In this document: positions 9,694 to 18,728 of the stretch, one piece after another
Position numbering within the stretch: the stretch's first letter is position 1
How the letters are laid out: every line of letters begins with the position of its first letter
NCBI GenBank assembly: GCA_023251135.1
Contig: JAHEZJ010000011.1
Location: forward strand, 1-64,000
Origin: Flavobacterium sp.
GTDB lineage: Bacteria; Bacteroidota; Bacteroidia; Flavobacteriales; Flavobacteriaceae
Length of the DNA: 64,000 bases
Direction of reading: 5' to 3'
Position numbers and translations under genes: made by a program
Notes under the pieces: model-generated
What the model was told of the DNA's origin: nothing
Seen by the model: the letters and a program-made list of their open reading frames with translations, nothing else
Database searches by the model: none

Positions 9694-11190
9694 TTAAAGG
9701 TGATTCGTTTTGTTTTTATTATCGATGTAAATCATTCCAATGACAAAGCAGACAGAGGCAATGATAATAGGATACCAGAGTCCGTCAAGATAAAAATCCG
9801 GTTTGCCGGCCTCTTTAGCGTGTGTGACAAAATAAGTGGAAATGGCAGGCAGTAAGCCCCCAAAAATTCCGTTGCCTACGTGATAAGGCAGCGACATCGA
9901 AGTATATCTGATTTTAGTGGGAAACATTTCTACCAAAAAGGCTGCAATTGGGCCATACACCATTGTAACAAATAAAACCTGGATGAAAACGAGAAAAATT
10001 AAAGTCCATTTGTCATCAGAATTAATGGTAACCGTGGTGTTGATTTGAGCTTCTTTTTTGTTTGTAAAATGAGACTTCTTTTCCAGCGAGGTAGTGCCGT
10101 CGCTATATTCTTTAGAAGTAGTGTAAATCGAGTCTTTGCTTTTTGTTATTTCAATCGATTGCGTGGTTTTGGAAATGAGTTCGGTTTTGTGGCTCAGATC
10201 AGTAGTATTGTACATCGTTTTATAGATGGGTCTGTAAAATAAAATGGCAAGCAGCATTCCGCCCATCATAATATGTTTCCTTCCAATTTTATCGCTCAGC
10301 CATCCGAAAAATATAAAAAACGGAGTTCCAAGTAATAAGGCAATTCCCAATAACTCATCCACCTGAGAAGAGTCGACATTCATTACCGTTTTCATAAAGC
10401 TCATCGCGTAAAACTGTCCGGTATACCAAACCACCCCTTGCCCCATAGTAGCGCCAAACAAAGCAAGTAAAACAAACTTCAGGTTGTATCGGTTCCCAAA
10501 ACTTTCTTTCAACGGATTGGTGCTTGTTGTTCCTTCTTTTTTCGCTTTGGCAAACACAGGAGATTCGTCCATATTTTTACGAATCAAATACGAAATTCCT
10601 ACCATAACAATAGAAACCCAAAACGGAACACGCCATCCCCACGAATCAAAATCTTCGGCCGAAAGAATGTTTTTTGTCGCTAATATTACCATTAAAGAAA
10701 TAAACAAACCAACGGTTGCTGTCGTTTGAATCCAGGAAGTCCAATATCCTTTTTGATTAGCAGGAGCATGTTCTGCGACATAAGTAGCCGCTCCGCCATA
10801 TTCTCCTCCAAGAGCGAGGCCCTGCAGTAAGCGAAGGATTAAAACCAACAGAGGAGCCAGAAAGCCAATAGTATCATAATCCGGAATACAGCCTATTAAA
10901 AAAGTAGAACCACCCATTAATAACAAAGTAGCCATAAAAGTATATTTACGCCCAATGATATCGCCAAGTCGTCCAAAAAACAAAGCCCCAAAAGGACGTA
11001 CAACAAATCCGGCAGCAAAAGTGGCTAGAGTCGACAGAAATGCAGCGGTAGGATTGTCACCAGGAAAAAACTTGGTGGAAATTACGACTGCTAAACTTCC
11101 GAAAATATAGAAATCATACCATTCGATCATGGTTCCCATTGACGATGCCGAAATCACTTTCCAGATACCCCTTGTAGAAGTGTTGCTCAT
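9694..11190 (-). CDS. MFS transporter, metabolite:H+ symporter (MHS) family
   Basis: A 498-residue, 12-helix major facilitator protein. Family signs are GTMIEWYDFYIFGSLA near the N terminus, VRPFGALFFGRLGDIIGRKY (the MFS loop 2-3 motif) and LALGGEYGGAATYVAEHAP, as in the KgtP/ProP/ShiA group that takes up organic acids or osmolytes with protons. A hydrophilic insertion of roughly 75 residues (from about 330, rich in Ser, Thr and Lys) lies between two helices in the C-terminal half and is probably an external loop. The substrate cannot be assigned. The ATG at 11190 gives the normal N terminus for the family. Confidence 0.88.
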   Translation of the reverse strand: MSNTSTRGIWKVISASSMGTMIEWYDFYIFGSLAVVISTKFFPGDNPTAAFLSTLATFAAGFVVRPFGALFFGRLGDIIGRKYTFMATLLLMGGSTFLIGCIPDYDTIGFLAPLLVLILRLLQGLALGGEYGGAATYVAEHAPANQKGYWTSWIQTTATVGLFISLMVILATKNILSAEDFDSWGWRVPFWVSIVMVGISYLIRKNMDESPVFAKAKKEGTTSTNPLKESFGNRYNLKFVLLALFGATMGQGVVWYTGQFYAMSFMKTVMNVDSSQVDELLGIALLLGTPFFIFFGWLSDKIGRKHIMMGGMLLAILFYRPIYKTMYNTTDLSHKTELISKTTQSIEITKSKDSIYTTSKEYSDGTTSLEKKSHFTNKKEAQINTTVTINSDDKWTLIFLVFIQVLFVTMVYGPIAAFLVEMFPTKIRYTSMSLPYHVGNGIFGGLLPAISTYFVTHAKEAGKPDFYLDGLWYPIIIASVCFVIGMIYIDNKNKTNHL

Positions 11191-11559
11191 AAACAGACTT
11201 TAATAGACTTTGTGTACTTGATAAAGAATAAAACTTTAAATTATAGTTTTGCGAATATAGAAGATATTTTTTTATTTATTTAATACTTTTTTAACGAAAA
11301 ATAAGCAGGAAGATAATTACGGTTTTTTAATCCTACTAATTGCGTTAAAATTAAAAAAGAAAGAAGTGTAAAAGCCCTGAATCGGCTGTAAAAGGGGGAG
11401 GTTTAGCAAAAGATGGTGTAACAGAAAAAAAAATGTTCTAAACGATCGCAGCTGTTAAAAGCGACAGATTGTTAAACAGTTTGTGCTTTGCAATAAGGTT
11501 CTGGAAAATTGGGGAGTGGGTACTGATCTAAATCAGGGAGAAAAGGACTAAAAACAGAA
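11191..11559. other. Intergenic region without a recognisable gene
   Basis: About 370 AT-rich bases between the MHS transporter start and the tRNA terminator. It should hold the promoter of the transporter (a TATATTCG-like -7 element on the minus strand near 11242-11249, without a clear -33 TTG). No conserved reading frame or RNA structure was recognised. Confidence 0.5.
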
Positions 11560-11583
11560 AACCCGAATATTGCTATTCGGGTT
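11560..11583 (-). terminator. Intrinsic terminator of tRNA-Phe
   Basis: On the minus strand AACCCGAATA-GCAA-TATTCGGGTT is a perfect hairpin followed by TTCTGTTTTT, 5 bases after the tRNA 3' end. Confidence 0.8.
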
Positions 11584-11587
11584 GTTG

Positions 11588-11660
11588 TGGTACCTCCAGG
11601 GATCGAACCAGGGACACATGGATTTTCAGTCCATTGCTCTACCATCTGAGCTAAGGTACC
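11588..11660 (-). tRNA. tRNA-Phe (GAA)
   Basis: Reading the minus strand gives a 73-base cloverleaf: acceptor GGTACCT pairs with AGGTACC, D arm around TAGCTCAGATGGTAGAGCA, anticodon stem ATGGA/TCCAT closing the loop CTGAAAA with anticodon GAA, and T arm CCTGGTTCGATCCCTGG. The discriminator base is A and CCA is not encoded, as is common in Bacteroidota. It is a single gene with its own promoter and terminator. Confidence 0.97.
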
Positions 11661-11681
11661 GTGCTGTGCACATTGCGGGTG

Positions 11682-11711
11682 CAAAGATAGAATCATTTTT
11701 CGTTTATCCAA
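11682..11711 (-). promoter_or_regulatory. Promoter of tRNA-Phe
   Basis: Minus strand: TTG (11711-11709), 19-base spacer, TATCTTTG (11689-11682). This is an exact match to TTG-N19-TAnnTTTG, about 20 bases before the mature tRNA end. Confidence 0.75.
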
Positions 11712-11764
11712 AACATTTTTTTAAAAAAATCAATTCGTATCTTCGCAGGGCTAAAAAAACAAAA

Positions 11765-12499
11765 ATGATTTTAACGGTTGATGTCGGAAATACCAGAATT
11801 AAAGCTGCTGTATTTGAGGGAGGTAGTGTTCTTGAAAATTTTATTTTTGAGAAAAACGAGCTTGAAAAAAAAATTAAAAAAATTTTAGAAAAATATCAAA
11901 AATGCTCTGATTTGGTCGTGGCATCGGTCGGAAATATCGAAAAACAATCTTTTTTGACTTTCGAAAAACAGTTAAACGTTCATTTTTTAACTCATGAAGA
12001 TGTTTTTCCCTTCACCAATAAATATGCGACTCCAAAAACACTAGGAATAGACCGCATGGTTTTGGCTGCCGGGGCTACTTTAAAGTTTCCCGGACAAAAC
12101 AGATTGGTTATTGATGCCGGAACCTGTATTACCTACGATTTTATCGACGAAAAGGATAATTATTTAGGAGGAGCGATTTCTCCGGGTCTGAGATTACGGT
12201 ACGAATCTTTGCACAACTATACGGCCAGACTGCCTTTGCTCACTTTGGAGTCGCCGGATTCGATTATCGGAGATTCCACAAAGCAGGCGATTCATTCCGG
12301 AGTAGTCAATGGTTTCGTCTATGAGATTGATGGTTTTATCGATGAATATCGCGCAAACTTTTCAAATTTTATAATAATTTTAACGGGAGGTGATGCAGAT
12401 TTTTTGGCTAAACGATTAAAAAATACCATATTTGCCAATTCAAATTTCCTTTTGGAGAGTTTGAACCAAACATTTCAATATAAAATCGACAATGATTAA
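11765..12499 (+). CDS. coaX: Type III pantothenate kinase
   Basis: A 244-residue CoaX enzyme that phosphorylates pantothenate, the first step of coenzyme A synthesis. ASKHA-fold motifs are present: the phosphate-binding VDVGNTRIKAAVF at the start, GIDRMVLAAGA, DAGTCITYDF and GGAISPGLRLR, and a C-terminal ILTGGDADF. The frame is open further upstream to 11570, but that extension runs through the tRNA; the ATG at 11765 puts the first motif at residue 5, as in the family. Type III kinases need a monovalent cation and resist CoA feedback. The gene overlaps the next by 8 bases. Confidence 0.95.
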   Translation: MILTVDVGNTRIKAAVFEGGSVLENFIFEKNELEKKIKKILEKYQKCSDLVVASVGNIEKQSFLTFEKQLNVHFLTHEDVFPFTNKYATPKTLGIDRMVLAAGATLKFPGQNRLVIDAGTCITYDFIDEKDNYLGGAISPGLRLRYESLHNYTARLPLLTLESPDSIIGDSTKQAIHSGVVNGFVYEIDGFIDEYRANFSNFIIILTGGDADFLAKRLKNTIFANSNFLLESLNQTFQYKIDND

Positions 12500-13724
12500 A
12501 AAAATTATAGTAAGCGCTTGTTTGCTTATCTCGTTCGTTTCATTCGCTCAACAAGGTACTGCGTCGCCTTATTCCTTTTTCGGAATTGGTGATGTAAGAT
12601 TTAAAGGAACTCTTGAAAACAGATCTATGTCCGGAGTTGCAGTGGAACAGGATAGTATTCACCTGAATATTGAAAATCCTGCAAGTTATGCGAGTTTAAA
12701 GTTTACAACTTTTACAGTTGGAGGATCTTTCGGTACGTCAAATTTGAAAACCAGTGAAAAATCTGAAAAAGCACAAAGAGCTACTTTTGATTATTTGGCA
12801 TTGGGAATCCCGATGGGAAAATTTGGAGCGGCCTTCGGTTTAGTTCCGGTAACTTCTGTTGGATATAAAATTCAAAACGACCTTACGGGTACTGAAGGAG
12901 CAACGAGTAACCAGCTTGAAGGAAAAGGTGGTGTTAATAAAGTATTTCTTGGTTTAGGATATAAAATCAGAAAGAACTGGAATATTGGAGCTGATGCCCA
13001 ATACAATTTTGGAAAAATTACAACTACAAGTTTAGAACTGGTAACTGGCGTTCAGAACGCTACCAGAGAAACAAATGCTTCTGAGTTGTCTGGTATTAGT
13101 TTTAATATTGGTACCATGTATCAAACAAAGATTGATAAAAAACTAAGCTTGTTCACCAGTTTGAACTATACTTTTGGGAGTACTTTAAATTCAAGCAGCA
13201 CAAGAGTAATTCAGGTAGATGGTGATCCGGATCCTGTTACCGTTCCTGCACATGAAGACAAGTTGAAACTGCCAAGCAAAATAACCTTTGGGGCAGGTAT
13301 CGGAGAAGCCAGAAAATGGTTGGTAGGTACTACAGTTTCTTTTCAGGGTGACGGACAACTGGCAAATTATTACAACACCAGAGACAATGTGCGTTATGAG
13401 AAATATCAAAAATATGCAATTGGGGGGTACTATATTCCTAACTACGCATCTTTTACAAGCTATTTAAGCAGAATGACGTATAGAGCCGGATTGAAATACG
13501 AAAAAATTGGTTTGGTGGTAAATAATCAGGAAATCAATGATTTGGGTATGACTTTAGGAGCTGGAATTCCGCTTAATAACGGATCTTTTTCGAATGTTAA
13601 CATTGGTGTTGAGTTCGGAAAAAGAGGAACAGTATCTTCAGGTTTGGTTCAGGAGAATTATATCAACTTTAGCGTGAGTTTCTCTTTTAATGACAAATGG
13701 TTCGTGAAAAGTAAATTCAATTAA
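12492..13724 (+). CDS. Predicted outer-membrane beta-barrel protein, function unknown
   Basis: A 410-residue protein with a signal peptide (MIKKIIVSACLLISFVSFAQ) and alternating beta-strand patterns through to the C terminus (NFSVSFSFNDKWFVKSKFN). Features such as PYSFFGIGD, NIENPASYASL and GAAFGLVPVTSVGY recall FadL/PorV-like barrels, but I do not recognise a named family. It starts 8 bases inside coaX and precedes lptC, so it belongs to an envelope-related gene run. No function is claimed. Confidence 0.75.
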   Translation: MIKKIIVSACLLISFVSFAQQGTASPYSFFGIGDVRFKGTLENRSMSGVAVEQDSIHLNIENPASYASLKFTTFTVGGSFGTSNLKTSEKSEKAQRATFDYLALGIPMGKFGAAFGLVPVTSVGYKIQNDLTGTEGATSNQLEGKGGVNKVFLGLGYKIRKNWNIGADAQYNFGKITTTSLELVTGVQNATRETNASELSGISFNIGTMYQTKIDKKLSLFTSLNYTFGSTLNSSSTRVIQVDGDPDPVTVPAHEDKLKLPSKITFGAGIGEARKWLVGTTVSFQGDGQLANYYNTRDNVRYEKYQKYAIGGYYIPNYASFTSYLSRMTYRAGLKYEKIGLVVNNQEINDLGMTLGAGIPLNNGSFSNVNIGVEFGKRGTVSSGLVQENYINFSVSFSFNDKWFVKSKFN

Positions 13725-13776
13725 GCATAAGCTCTGATATTTTTTTAAGCTCATTACAATTTACTACATTTGGCAA

Positions 13777-14328
13777 ATGAATTTATCAAAGAGATATATA
13801 ATAGCGGCTGTCACAGTTTTTACTGTGACACTGTTTTTTGGGTGCGAAAGTAATTTTAAAGAAGTTCAGAAAATTAACTTCTCAGAGTTCGTTCCCGGAA
13901 GTGATGCCGATAGCGTTGACATAAAATATACAGATTCCGGACGTATTACAGGGGTTTTGAAAAGTCGTAAAATGTTGGACTATTCCAATCTTGACTTTCC
14001 GTTTACCGAATTTCCAAAAGGAATTGATATTACCTTATACGATAAAAATCAAAAACGTACCTTTATCAGATCTAATTATGCGGTTTCGTACAAGCCTACC
14101 GGTATAATTGATTTGCAGGGAAAAGTAAGAATCACTTCAGAAGAAGGGCAGATGCTGGAAACAGAACAGCTGTACTTCGATCAGACTAACGAGTGGTTTT
14201 ATACCGAAAGAAAATTTAAACTTACCGATGCAAAAGGAGCCTCAAACGGGCAGGGGATCGATTTTAGTAAGGACTTTAAAGTGATTAATTCGCAGCGTGT
14301 TAGCGGCGAAATAGAATCAAACGAATAA
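13777..14328 (+). CDS. lptC: LptC-like lipopolysaccharide export lipoprotein
   Basis: A 183-residue protein with a signal sequence and lipobox-like FFGC (Cys23), followed by the LptC/OstA beta-jellyroll pattern (KSRKMLDYSNLDFPFTEFPKGI ... SYKPTGIIDLQGKVRITSEEGQMLETEQLYFD). LptC receives LPS from the inner-membrane LptBFG transporter and passes it to LptA. Bacteroidota LptC proteins are often lipoproteins like this one. A -7-like TACATTTG ends only 4 bases before the ATG, so the mRNA may be nearly leaderless if that is a promoter; no good -33 element is visible. The next gene starts 11 bases downstream. Confidence 0.85.
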   Translation: MNLSKRYIIAAVTVFTVTLFFGCESNFKEVQKINFSEFVPGSDADSVDIKYTDSGRITGVLKSRKMLDYSNLDFPFTEFPKGIDITLYDKNQKRTFIRSNYAVSYKPTGIIDLQGKVRITSEEGQMLETEQLYFDQTNEWFYTERKFKLTDAKGASNGQGIDFSKDFKVINSQRVSGEIESNE

Positions 14329-14339
14329 AAATACAAATT

Positions 14340-14534
14340 ATGGGTTATTTAAAATATACACAATACGTTTACATCCTGTTTGCCATTTATTTTATCTATG
14401 ATGGTTTTACAAAGTTAAACGAAGCAAACGATACTGCCGCTTTGAGTTTTATAATTGCAGGTATGGCAGTCTTTATGTTTTTCTTCAGAAGGAAATTTGT
14501 CAAGAAATTTGACGATCGCAATAAAAAACAGTAA
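14340..14534 (+). CDS. Small two-helix membrane protein
   Basis: A 64-residue protein with two predicted transmembrane helices (residues 9-23 and 36-50) and a basic C terminus (FRRKFVKKFDDRNKKQ) that should face the cytoplasm. It sits 11 bases after lptC and 3 bases before the CBS-domain membrane protein, so it is translated within the same message. I do not recognise a family. Confidence 0.75.
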   Translation: MGYLKYTQYVYILFAIYFIYDGFTKLNEANDTAALSFIIAGMAVFMFFFRRKFVKKFDDRNKKQ

Positions 14535-14537
14535 AAA

Positions 14538-15797
14538 ATGGAAATTGGTATTATAATACTATGTTTAATACTGTCAGCCTTTTTTTCAGGAATGGAAATA
14601 GCTTTTATTTCCTCGAATAAGATTTATCTTGAGATCGAAAAAAAACAAGATAATTTTGCTTCACAAATTCTAACGAAACTTACCGAAAATCCTTCAAAGT
14701 TTATTGCTGCAATGCTTATTGGTAACAATGTAGCTTTGGTTGTTTACGGATTTTACATGGGAGATTTGATTCTGAAGTTTATCATAACCGGAGGATTTCA
14801 TTTTTCAAATTTGACGAGTCTGCTCGTTCAGACGGTTGCTTCGACTTTTATTGTTTTGATAACGGCAGAGTTTTTTCCGAAAGTATTTTTTCAGATATAT
14901 GCCAACTCCTTAATCAAGATTTTTGCCATTCCGGCCTATTTGTTTTACCGACTGTTTTATTATTTTTCTACTTTTTTTATCTGGATTTCAGACTTTGTAT
15001 TGCGAAAGTTTTTCAAAACAGAAGGAGACCAGATACAGTTGTATTTTAGTAAAATTGAACTGGGAAATTATATCGCAGAGCAGATGAATTCTGTTGAAGA
15101 TGATGCCGAAGTAGACTCTGAGATTCAGATTTTTCAAAATGCATTGGAATTTTCAGGGGTGAAAGCCCGTGATATCATGACACCGCGCACAGAAATTGTC
15201 GATATTGACTTGTTTGACAGTGTGGCAGATCTTAAAGCATTGTTTATAGAAACAGGATATTCCAAAATTGTAGTCAGTCAAAATTCGTTGGATGATATCG
15301 TCGGTTATGTGCACTCGTTTGATTTGTTTAAAAAGCCGAAAACCATAAAATCGGTTTTAATGACCGTTGAATTTGTTCCTGAAACCATTTTAATCAAAGA
15401 TGCGCTGGATTTATTGATCAAAAAGCGAAAAAATGTAGCTGTTGTTTTGGATGAATATGGTGGGACTTCGGGGATTATTACCATAGAAGATATTGTCGAA
15501 GAGCTTTTTGGTGAGATCGAAGACGAGCATGATTTAGACGAGGAGCTGATTGAACAGGAACTGGGAGAAGGTAAGTATTTGTTTTCGACAAGATTAGATG
15601 TGGAATATCTCAATGAAACCTATAAACTAACGATTCCTGAGGAGGATTCTTACGGAACTTTGGGTGGGTTTATTGTCAATTCCACCAAAGAAATCCCTCA
15701 AAAAGGAGAGGAAATCGTGATTGGGAACTATCATTTTGTGATCGAAGAAGCCACAAATAAGAAAATTGAATTGGTCAAATTGACAATAAAAGAGTGA
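14538..15797 (+). CDS. CNNM/CBS-domain membrane protein (HlyC/CorC type)
   Basis: A 419-residue protein with an N-terminal CNNM (DUF21) membrane domain of about four helices (starting EIGIIILCLILSAFFSGMEIAFIS), a pair of CBS domains at about residues 205-335 (RDIMTPRTEIVDID ... KNVAVVLDEYGGTSGIITIEDIVEELFGEI), and a C-terminal CorC/HlyC transporter-associated domain (YGTLGGFIVNSTKEIPQKGEEI). Relatives affect magnesium and other divalent-cation efflux; the older name hemolysin is misleading. It lies between lptC and the PpiD-like gene, a common arrangement in Flavobacteriia as far as I recall. Confidence 0.92.
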   Translation: MEIGIIILCLILSAFFSGMEIAFISSNKIYLEIEKKQDNFASQILTKLTENPSKFIAAMLIGNNVALVVYGFYMGDLILKFIITGGFHFSNLTSLLVQTVASTFIVLITAEFFPKVFFQIYANSLIKIFAIPAYLFYRLFYYFSTFFIWISDFVLRKFFKTEGDQIQLYFSKIELGNYIAEQMNSVEDDAEVDSEIQIFQNALEFSGVKARDIMTPRTEIVDIDLFDSVADLKALFIETGYSKIVVSQNSLDDIVGYVHSFDLFKKPKTIKSVLMTVEFVPETILIKDALDLLIKKRKNVAVVLDEYGGTSGIITIEDIVEELFGEIEDEHDLDEELIEQELGEGKYLFSTRLDVEYLNETYKLTIPEEDSYGTLGGFIVNSTKEIPQKGEEIVIGNYHFVIEEATNKKIELVKLTIKE

Positions 15798-15845
15798 TTT
15801 TTTAAATTAATAAAAAAAATTGTGTAAAATAAAACGCTAGTTGTA

Positions 15846-15874
15846 TTGTTATTAACTAGATAATTGTATTTTCG
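15846..15874 (+). promoter_or_regulatory. Predicted promoter of the PpiD-like gene
   Basis: TTG (15846-15848), 18-base spacer, TATTTTCG (15867-15874). It lies 32 bases upstream of the ATG at 15906 and suggests the foldase gene is not only read from upstream. Confidence 0.6.
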
Positions 15875-15905
15875 CAAACTGAATATAAAATTAACGATAA
15901 TAAAA

Positions 15906-18005
15906 ATGGCAGTTTTAGCAAAAATTAGACAGCGTTCCGCTTTATTGATAGGAGTTATTGCACTTGCATTATTTGCATTTATAATACAAGATCTATTCAC
16001 AAGAGGAACATTTGGTCAAAGTTCAAAAGATGTGGGAAGCATCGATGGAAAAGATATTTCATTTGAAGACTTTAGAGTTAAAGTTAGTAATGTTGAAAAA
16101 AGTGGTCAAGGAATTACTTCCACTGAAGCTGCAAACAGAGTTTGGGACCAAGAGGTTTCAATCGCATTATTATCAGCACAGTTTGATAAATTAGGATTAA
16201 GAGTAGGTGAAAAACACTTACTTGAAGTTTTAAAAGCAGATCCGAATATTGGTAAAAACCCAATGTTTTTAAATGCAGCTGGTATTTTTGATGTAGCTAA
16301 ATTTAAAGAGTACTTTAAAACAAATCCTGAAGCAGCACAATTCATTTCTCAAAAAGAAAAAGATGCTGAACTAAATGCTAAATTCCAAATCTACAATACA
16401 TTAGTAAAAGCAGGACTTTACACTACAGTTAGCGAAGGAAAATTAAAGTATGAAATGGAAGCAAACAAAGTGAACTTTGCTTACGCAGCAGCTTTATATT
16501 CTTCAATTAAAGATAGTGAAGTAAAAATTTCTGATTCAGAAATCGTAGATTATATGAAGAAAAACGAGAAGAAATTCAAAGCGGATGCGACTCGTGAAAT
16601 TCAATATGTTTTAGTAGAAGATAAAGCTTCAAAAGAAGACGAAGCTGAAATTAAAGCTAAAATCACTGCGTTATTAAACGGAAGAGTAGAGTACAATGCA
16701 AAAACAGGTAAAAACGATACTTTGCCAGGTTTTAAAAATGCTACTAACATTGCTGAATTTGTAAACTCAAACTCTGATGTTCCTTACGATTCAACTTATG
16801 TGCCTAAAAATGCTTTACCGGCAGTAGATGCTGATAAATTATTCAGCTTACCAGCTGGAGCAATTTACGGACCATATGTTTTCGGAAGATACTATGCTAT
16901 TTCTAAATCTTTAGGATTTAAAGCCGGAGTTAATGCAAAAGCAAGTCATATCTTAATCGGATACGAAGGATCTCAAACTCCAAACGCAAAAGAAAAAAGA
17001 ACAAAAGAAGAAGCTAAAGCTAAAGCAGAAGAAATTCTTGCTCAGGTTCAGGCAAACCCTGATAGTTTCATGATGTTGGCTTTCACAAGTTCAGATGATT
17101 CATCTGCACAACAAGGTGGAGACTTAGGATATTTTGGTCCAAACCAAATGGTGAAACCATTCAATGATTTTGTATTCAGTAACGGAATTGGTAAAGTTGG
17201 TTTAGTAGAAACTCCTTTCGGATTTCACATTATCAAAATTACAGACAAACAAGACGGAATTCGTTTAGCTACTATCGCTCAAAAAATTGAGCCATCTGAA
17301 GCTACTTCTGATAAAGTATTTACATTGGCAACTAAATTTGAAATGGATGCTGCCGATAAAGATTTCAATGCTACAGCAAAACAATTAGGATTAAAAGTTG
17401 CTGCTCCTGTAACAGCTAAAGCTATGGATGAAGCGTTTGGTCCGTTAGGAAACCAACGTAACATCATCAGATGGGCATTTGACAAAGAAACAAACACTGG
17501 AGATGTTAAACGTTTTGAATTGGCTAATATCGGTCACGTAATTGCACAATACAAAAGTGAAAACAAATCAGGTTTAGTATCTGTAACATTGGCAAGACCT
17601 TATGTAGAGTCAATCTTGAAAAACAAGAAAAAAGCAGAACTTTTAAAAGCTAAAATGACAGGTTCATCGCTAGAGGCAGTTGCTAAAAGTGCTGGTGTAG
17701 CTGTTCAACAAGCTGCTAATGTTACTATGGACAATCCGGTATTACCTGGAGGAGTAGGACAAGAACCAAAAGTAGTAGGTAATGCATTCGCATTAGCTGC
17801 AAACAAAATTTCAGCTCCAATTGAAGGTAACACAGGTGTATATGTAGTGAAAAACATCAGTACAGTTAAAGCTCCTGCAGCAGCTAACCATGCAGAGTAT
17901 GTTGCTAAAGTGAAAGCACAAAGCGCATCTGACGCAAGCAGAATTTTACCAGCGTTGAAAAACAATGCTAAAATTGAAGACAATAGATTACAATTTAACT
18001 ACTAG
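15906..18005 (+). CDS. PpiD/SurA-like peptidyl-prolyl isomerase, membrane-anchored
   Basis: A 699-residue periplasmic folding factor. An N-terminal anchor helix (SALLIGVIALALFAFIIQDLF) is followed by a SurA-N-like chaperone region (residues 40-250), a PpiC rotamase domain at about 340-455 (KASHILIGYEG ... GGDLGYFGPNQMVKPF ... ETPFGFHIIKI), and a long C-terminal region with a second degenerate rotamase-like segment. PpiD-type proteins help newly exported outer-membrane proteins to fold. The ATG at 15906 is chosen because it places the membrane anchor close to the N terminus; the frame extends to 15864 without a better start. A strong terminator follows. Confidence 0.92.
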   Translation: MAVLAKIRQRSALLIGVIALALFAFIIQDLFTRGTFGQSSKDVGSIDGKDISFEDFRVKVSNVEKSGQGITSTEAANRVWDQEVSIALLSAQFDKLGLRVGEKHLLEVLKADPNIGKNPMFLNAAGIFDVAKFKEYFKTNPEAAQFISQKEKDAELNAKFQIYNTLVKAGLYTTVSEGKLKYEMEANKVNFAYAAALYSSIKDSEVKISDSEIVDYMKKNEKKFKADATREIQYVLVEDKASKEDEAEIKAKITALLNGRVEYNAKTGKNDTLPGFKNATNIAEFVNSNSDVPYDSTYVPKNALPAVDADKLFSLPAGAIYGPYVFGRYYAISKSLGFKAGVNAKASHILIGYEGSQTPNAKEKRTKEEAKAKAEEILAQVQANPDSFMMLAFTSSDDSSAQQGGDLGYFGPNQMVKPFNDFVFSNGIGKVGLVETPFGFHIIKITDKQDGIRLATIAQKIEPSEATSDKVFTLATKFEMDAADKDFNATAKQLGLKVAAPVTAKAMDEAFGPLGNQRNIIRWAFDKETNTGDVKRFELANIGHVIAQYKSENKSGLVSVTLARPYVESILKNKKKAELLKAKMTGSSLEAVAKSAGVAVQQAANVTMDNPVLPGGVGQEPKVVGNAFALAANKISAPIEGNTGVYVVKNISTVKAPAAANHAEYVAKVKAQSASDASRILPALKNNAKIEDNRLQFNY

Positions 18006-18034
18006 GTTTTAGTAGTAGTTAAAGGTTTAAATAT

Positions 18035-18074
18035 AAAAACCGAAACGTTCAGATAGAATGTTTCGGTTTTTTTT
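18035..18074 (+). terminator. Intrinsic terminator after the PpiD-like gene
   Basis: AAAACCGAAACGTTC pairs with GAATGTTTCGGTTTT around a short AGATA loop, followed by T8. Confidence 0.88.
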
Positions 18075-18255
18075 GTGGTTTACCGGAACGGCTCAGATCG
18101 TTTTTGAGGTGCGGTTTTGAGATTTTTGTACGGATTTTTGGTTAAAAATTTGTGACATTCAGAATATTATAGTTAATTTGTTGAAATTCTGTTTTAAATT
18201 AAGAGTTACTTAAGAACCATGAGCAAATACCGTAATAATCTAGCATTCAAATTTT

Positions 18256-18687
18256 ATGTTTAAGCTGTTGAGAAGAAAGCCAAGAGTGTATTCTAAAATA
18301 GAGAATCATATTTTTGGAATAATAACAGAGCTTTTAAAATTGAGCAGCACCGAAATCAACGGTGATGAATTAGGAGGGAAGTATTACTTAAGTAACGAAG
18401 AACAGCATTTTAAAGTGACCATATTGGGCAACGATTATGTAATCAGGCTTACCAATACCCGGGACTCTGTTGCCGAAAAATACGATAAAGCTTTTGTGGA
18501 GGATGTTTTGAAAGCTGTAAAAGAAGAAAAACACCGCCGAATGGAAGAAGTCTATGATTCTATAACCAATAATATAGAAAAAATGGCAGAACGTTTGCAC
18601 AACACGCTTAGGGAATCTAATGAACTGGAGACCCAAAAGGTTCGAAGACTCGAAACGAACGAGCTGGAAAGTAAAAAGGTAAACTAG
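18256..18687 (+). CDS. Uncharacterised cytoplasmic protein with C-terminal coiled coil
   Basis: A 143-residue protein without a signal peptide or membrane segment. The N-terminal half mixes helix and strand (IENHIFGIITELLKLS ... YYLSNEEQHFKVTILGNDYVIRL); the C-terminal half is highly charged and helical (VKEEKHRRMEEVYDSITNNIEKMAERLHNTL), a likely coiled coil. It stands alone between two terminated or convergent units. I do not recognise the family and propose no function. The coding call rests on length, codon use and the normal start. Confidence 0.7.
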   Translation: MFKLLRRKPRVYSKIENHIFGIITELLKLSSTEINGDELGGKYYLSNEEQHFKVTILGNDYVIRLTNTRDSVAEKYDKAFVEDVLKAVKEEKHRRMEEVYDSITNNIEKMAERLHNTLRESNELETQKVRRLETNELESKKVN

Positions 18688-18728
18688 CGTCTCGTTTCTG
18701 TTGTTTCAGACCGGTTGACGCTTAAGTC

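Noticed and set aside
11472..11711. Open frame of 79 codons across the tRNA-Phe gene on the minus strand
   Set aside because: It reads through the tRNA and its promoter and terminator; the peptide is a known type of artefact from tRNA translation.
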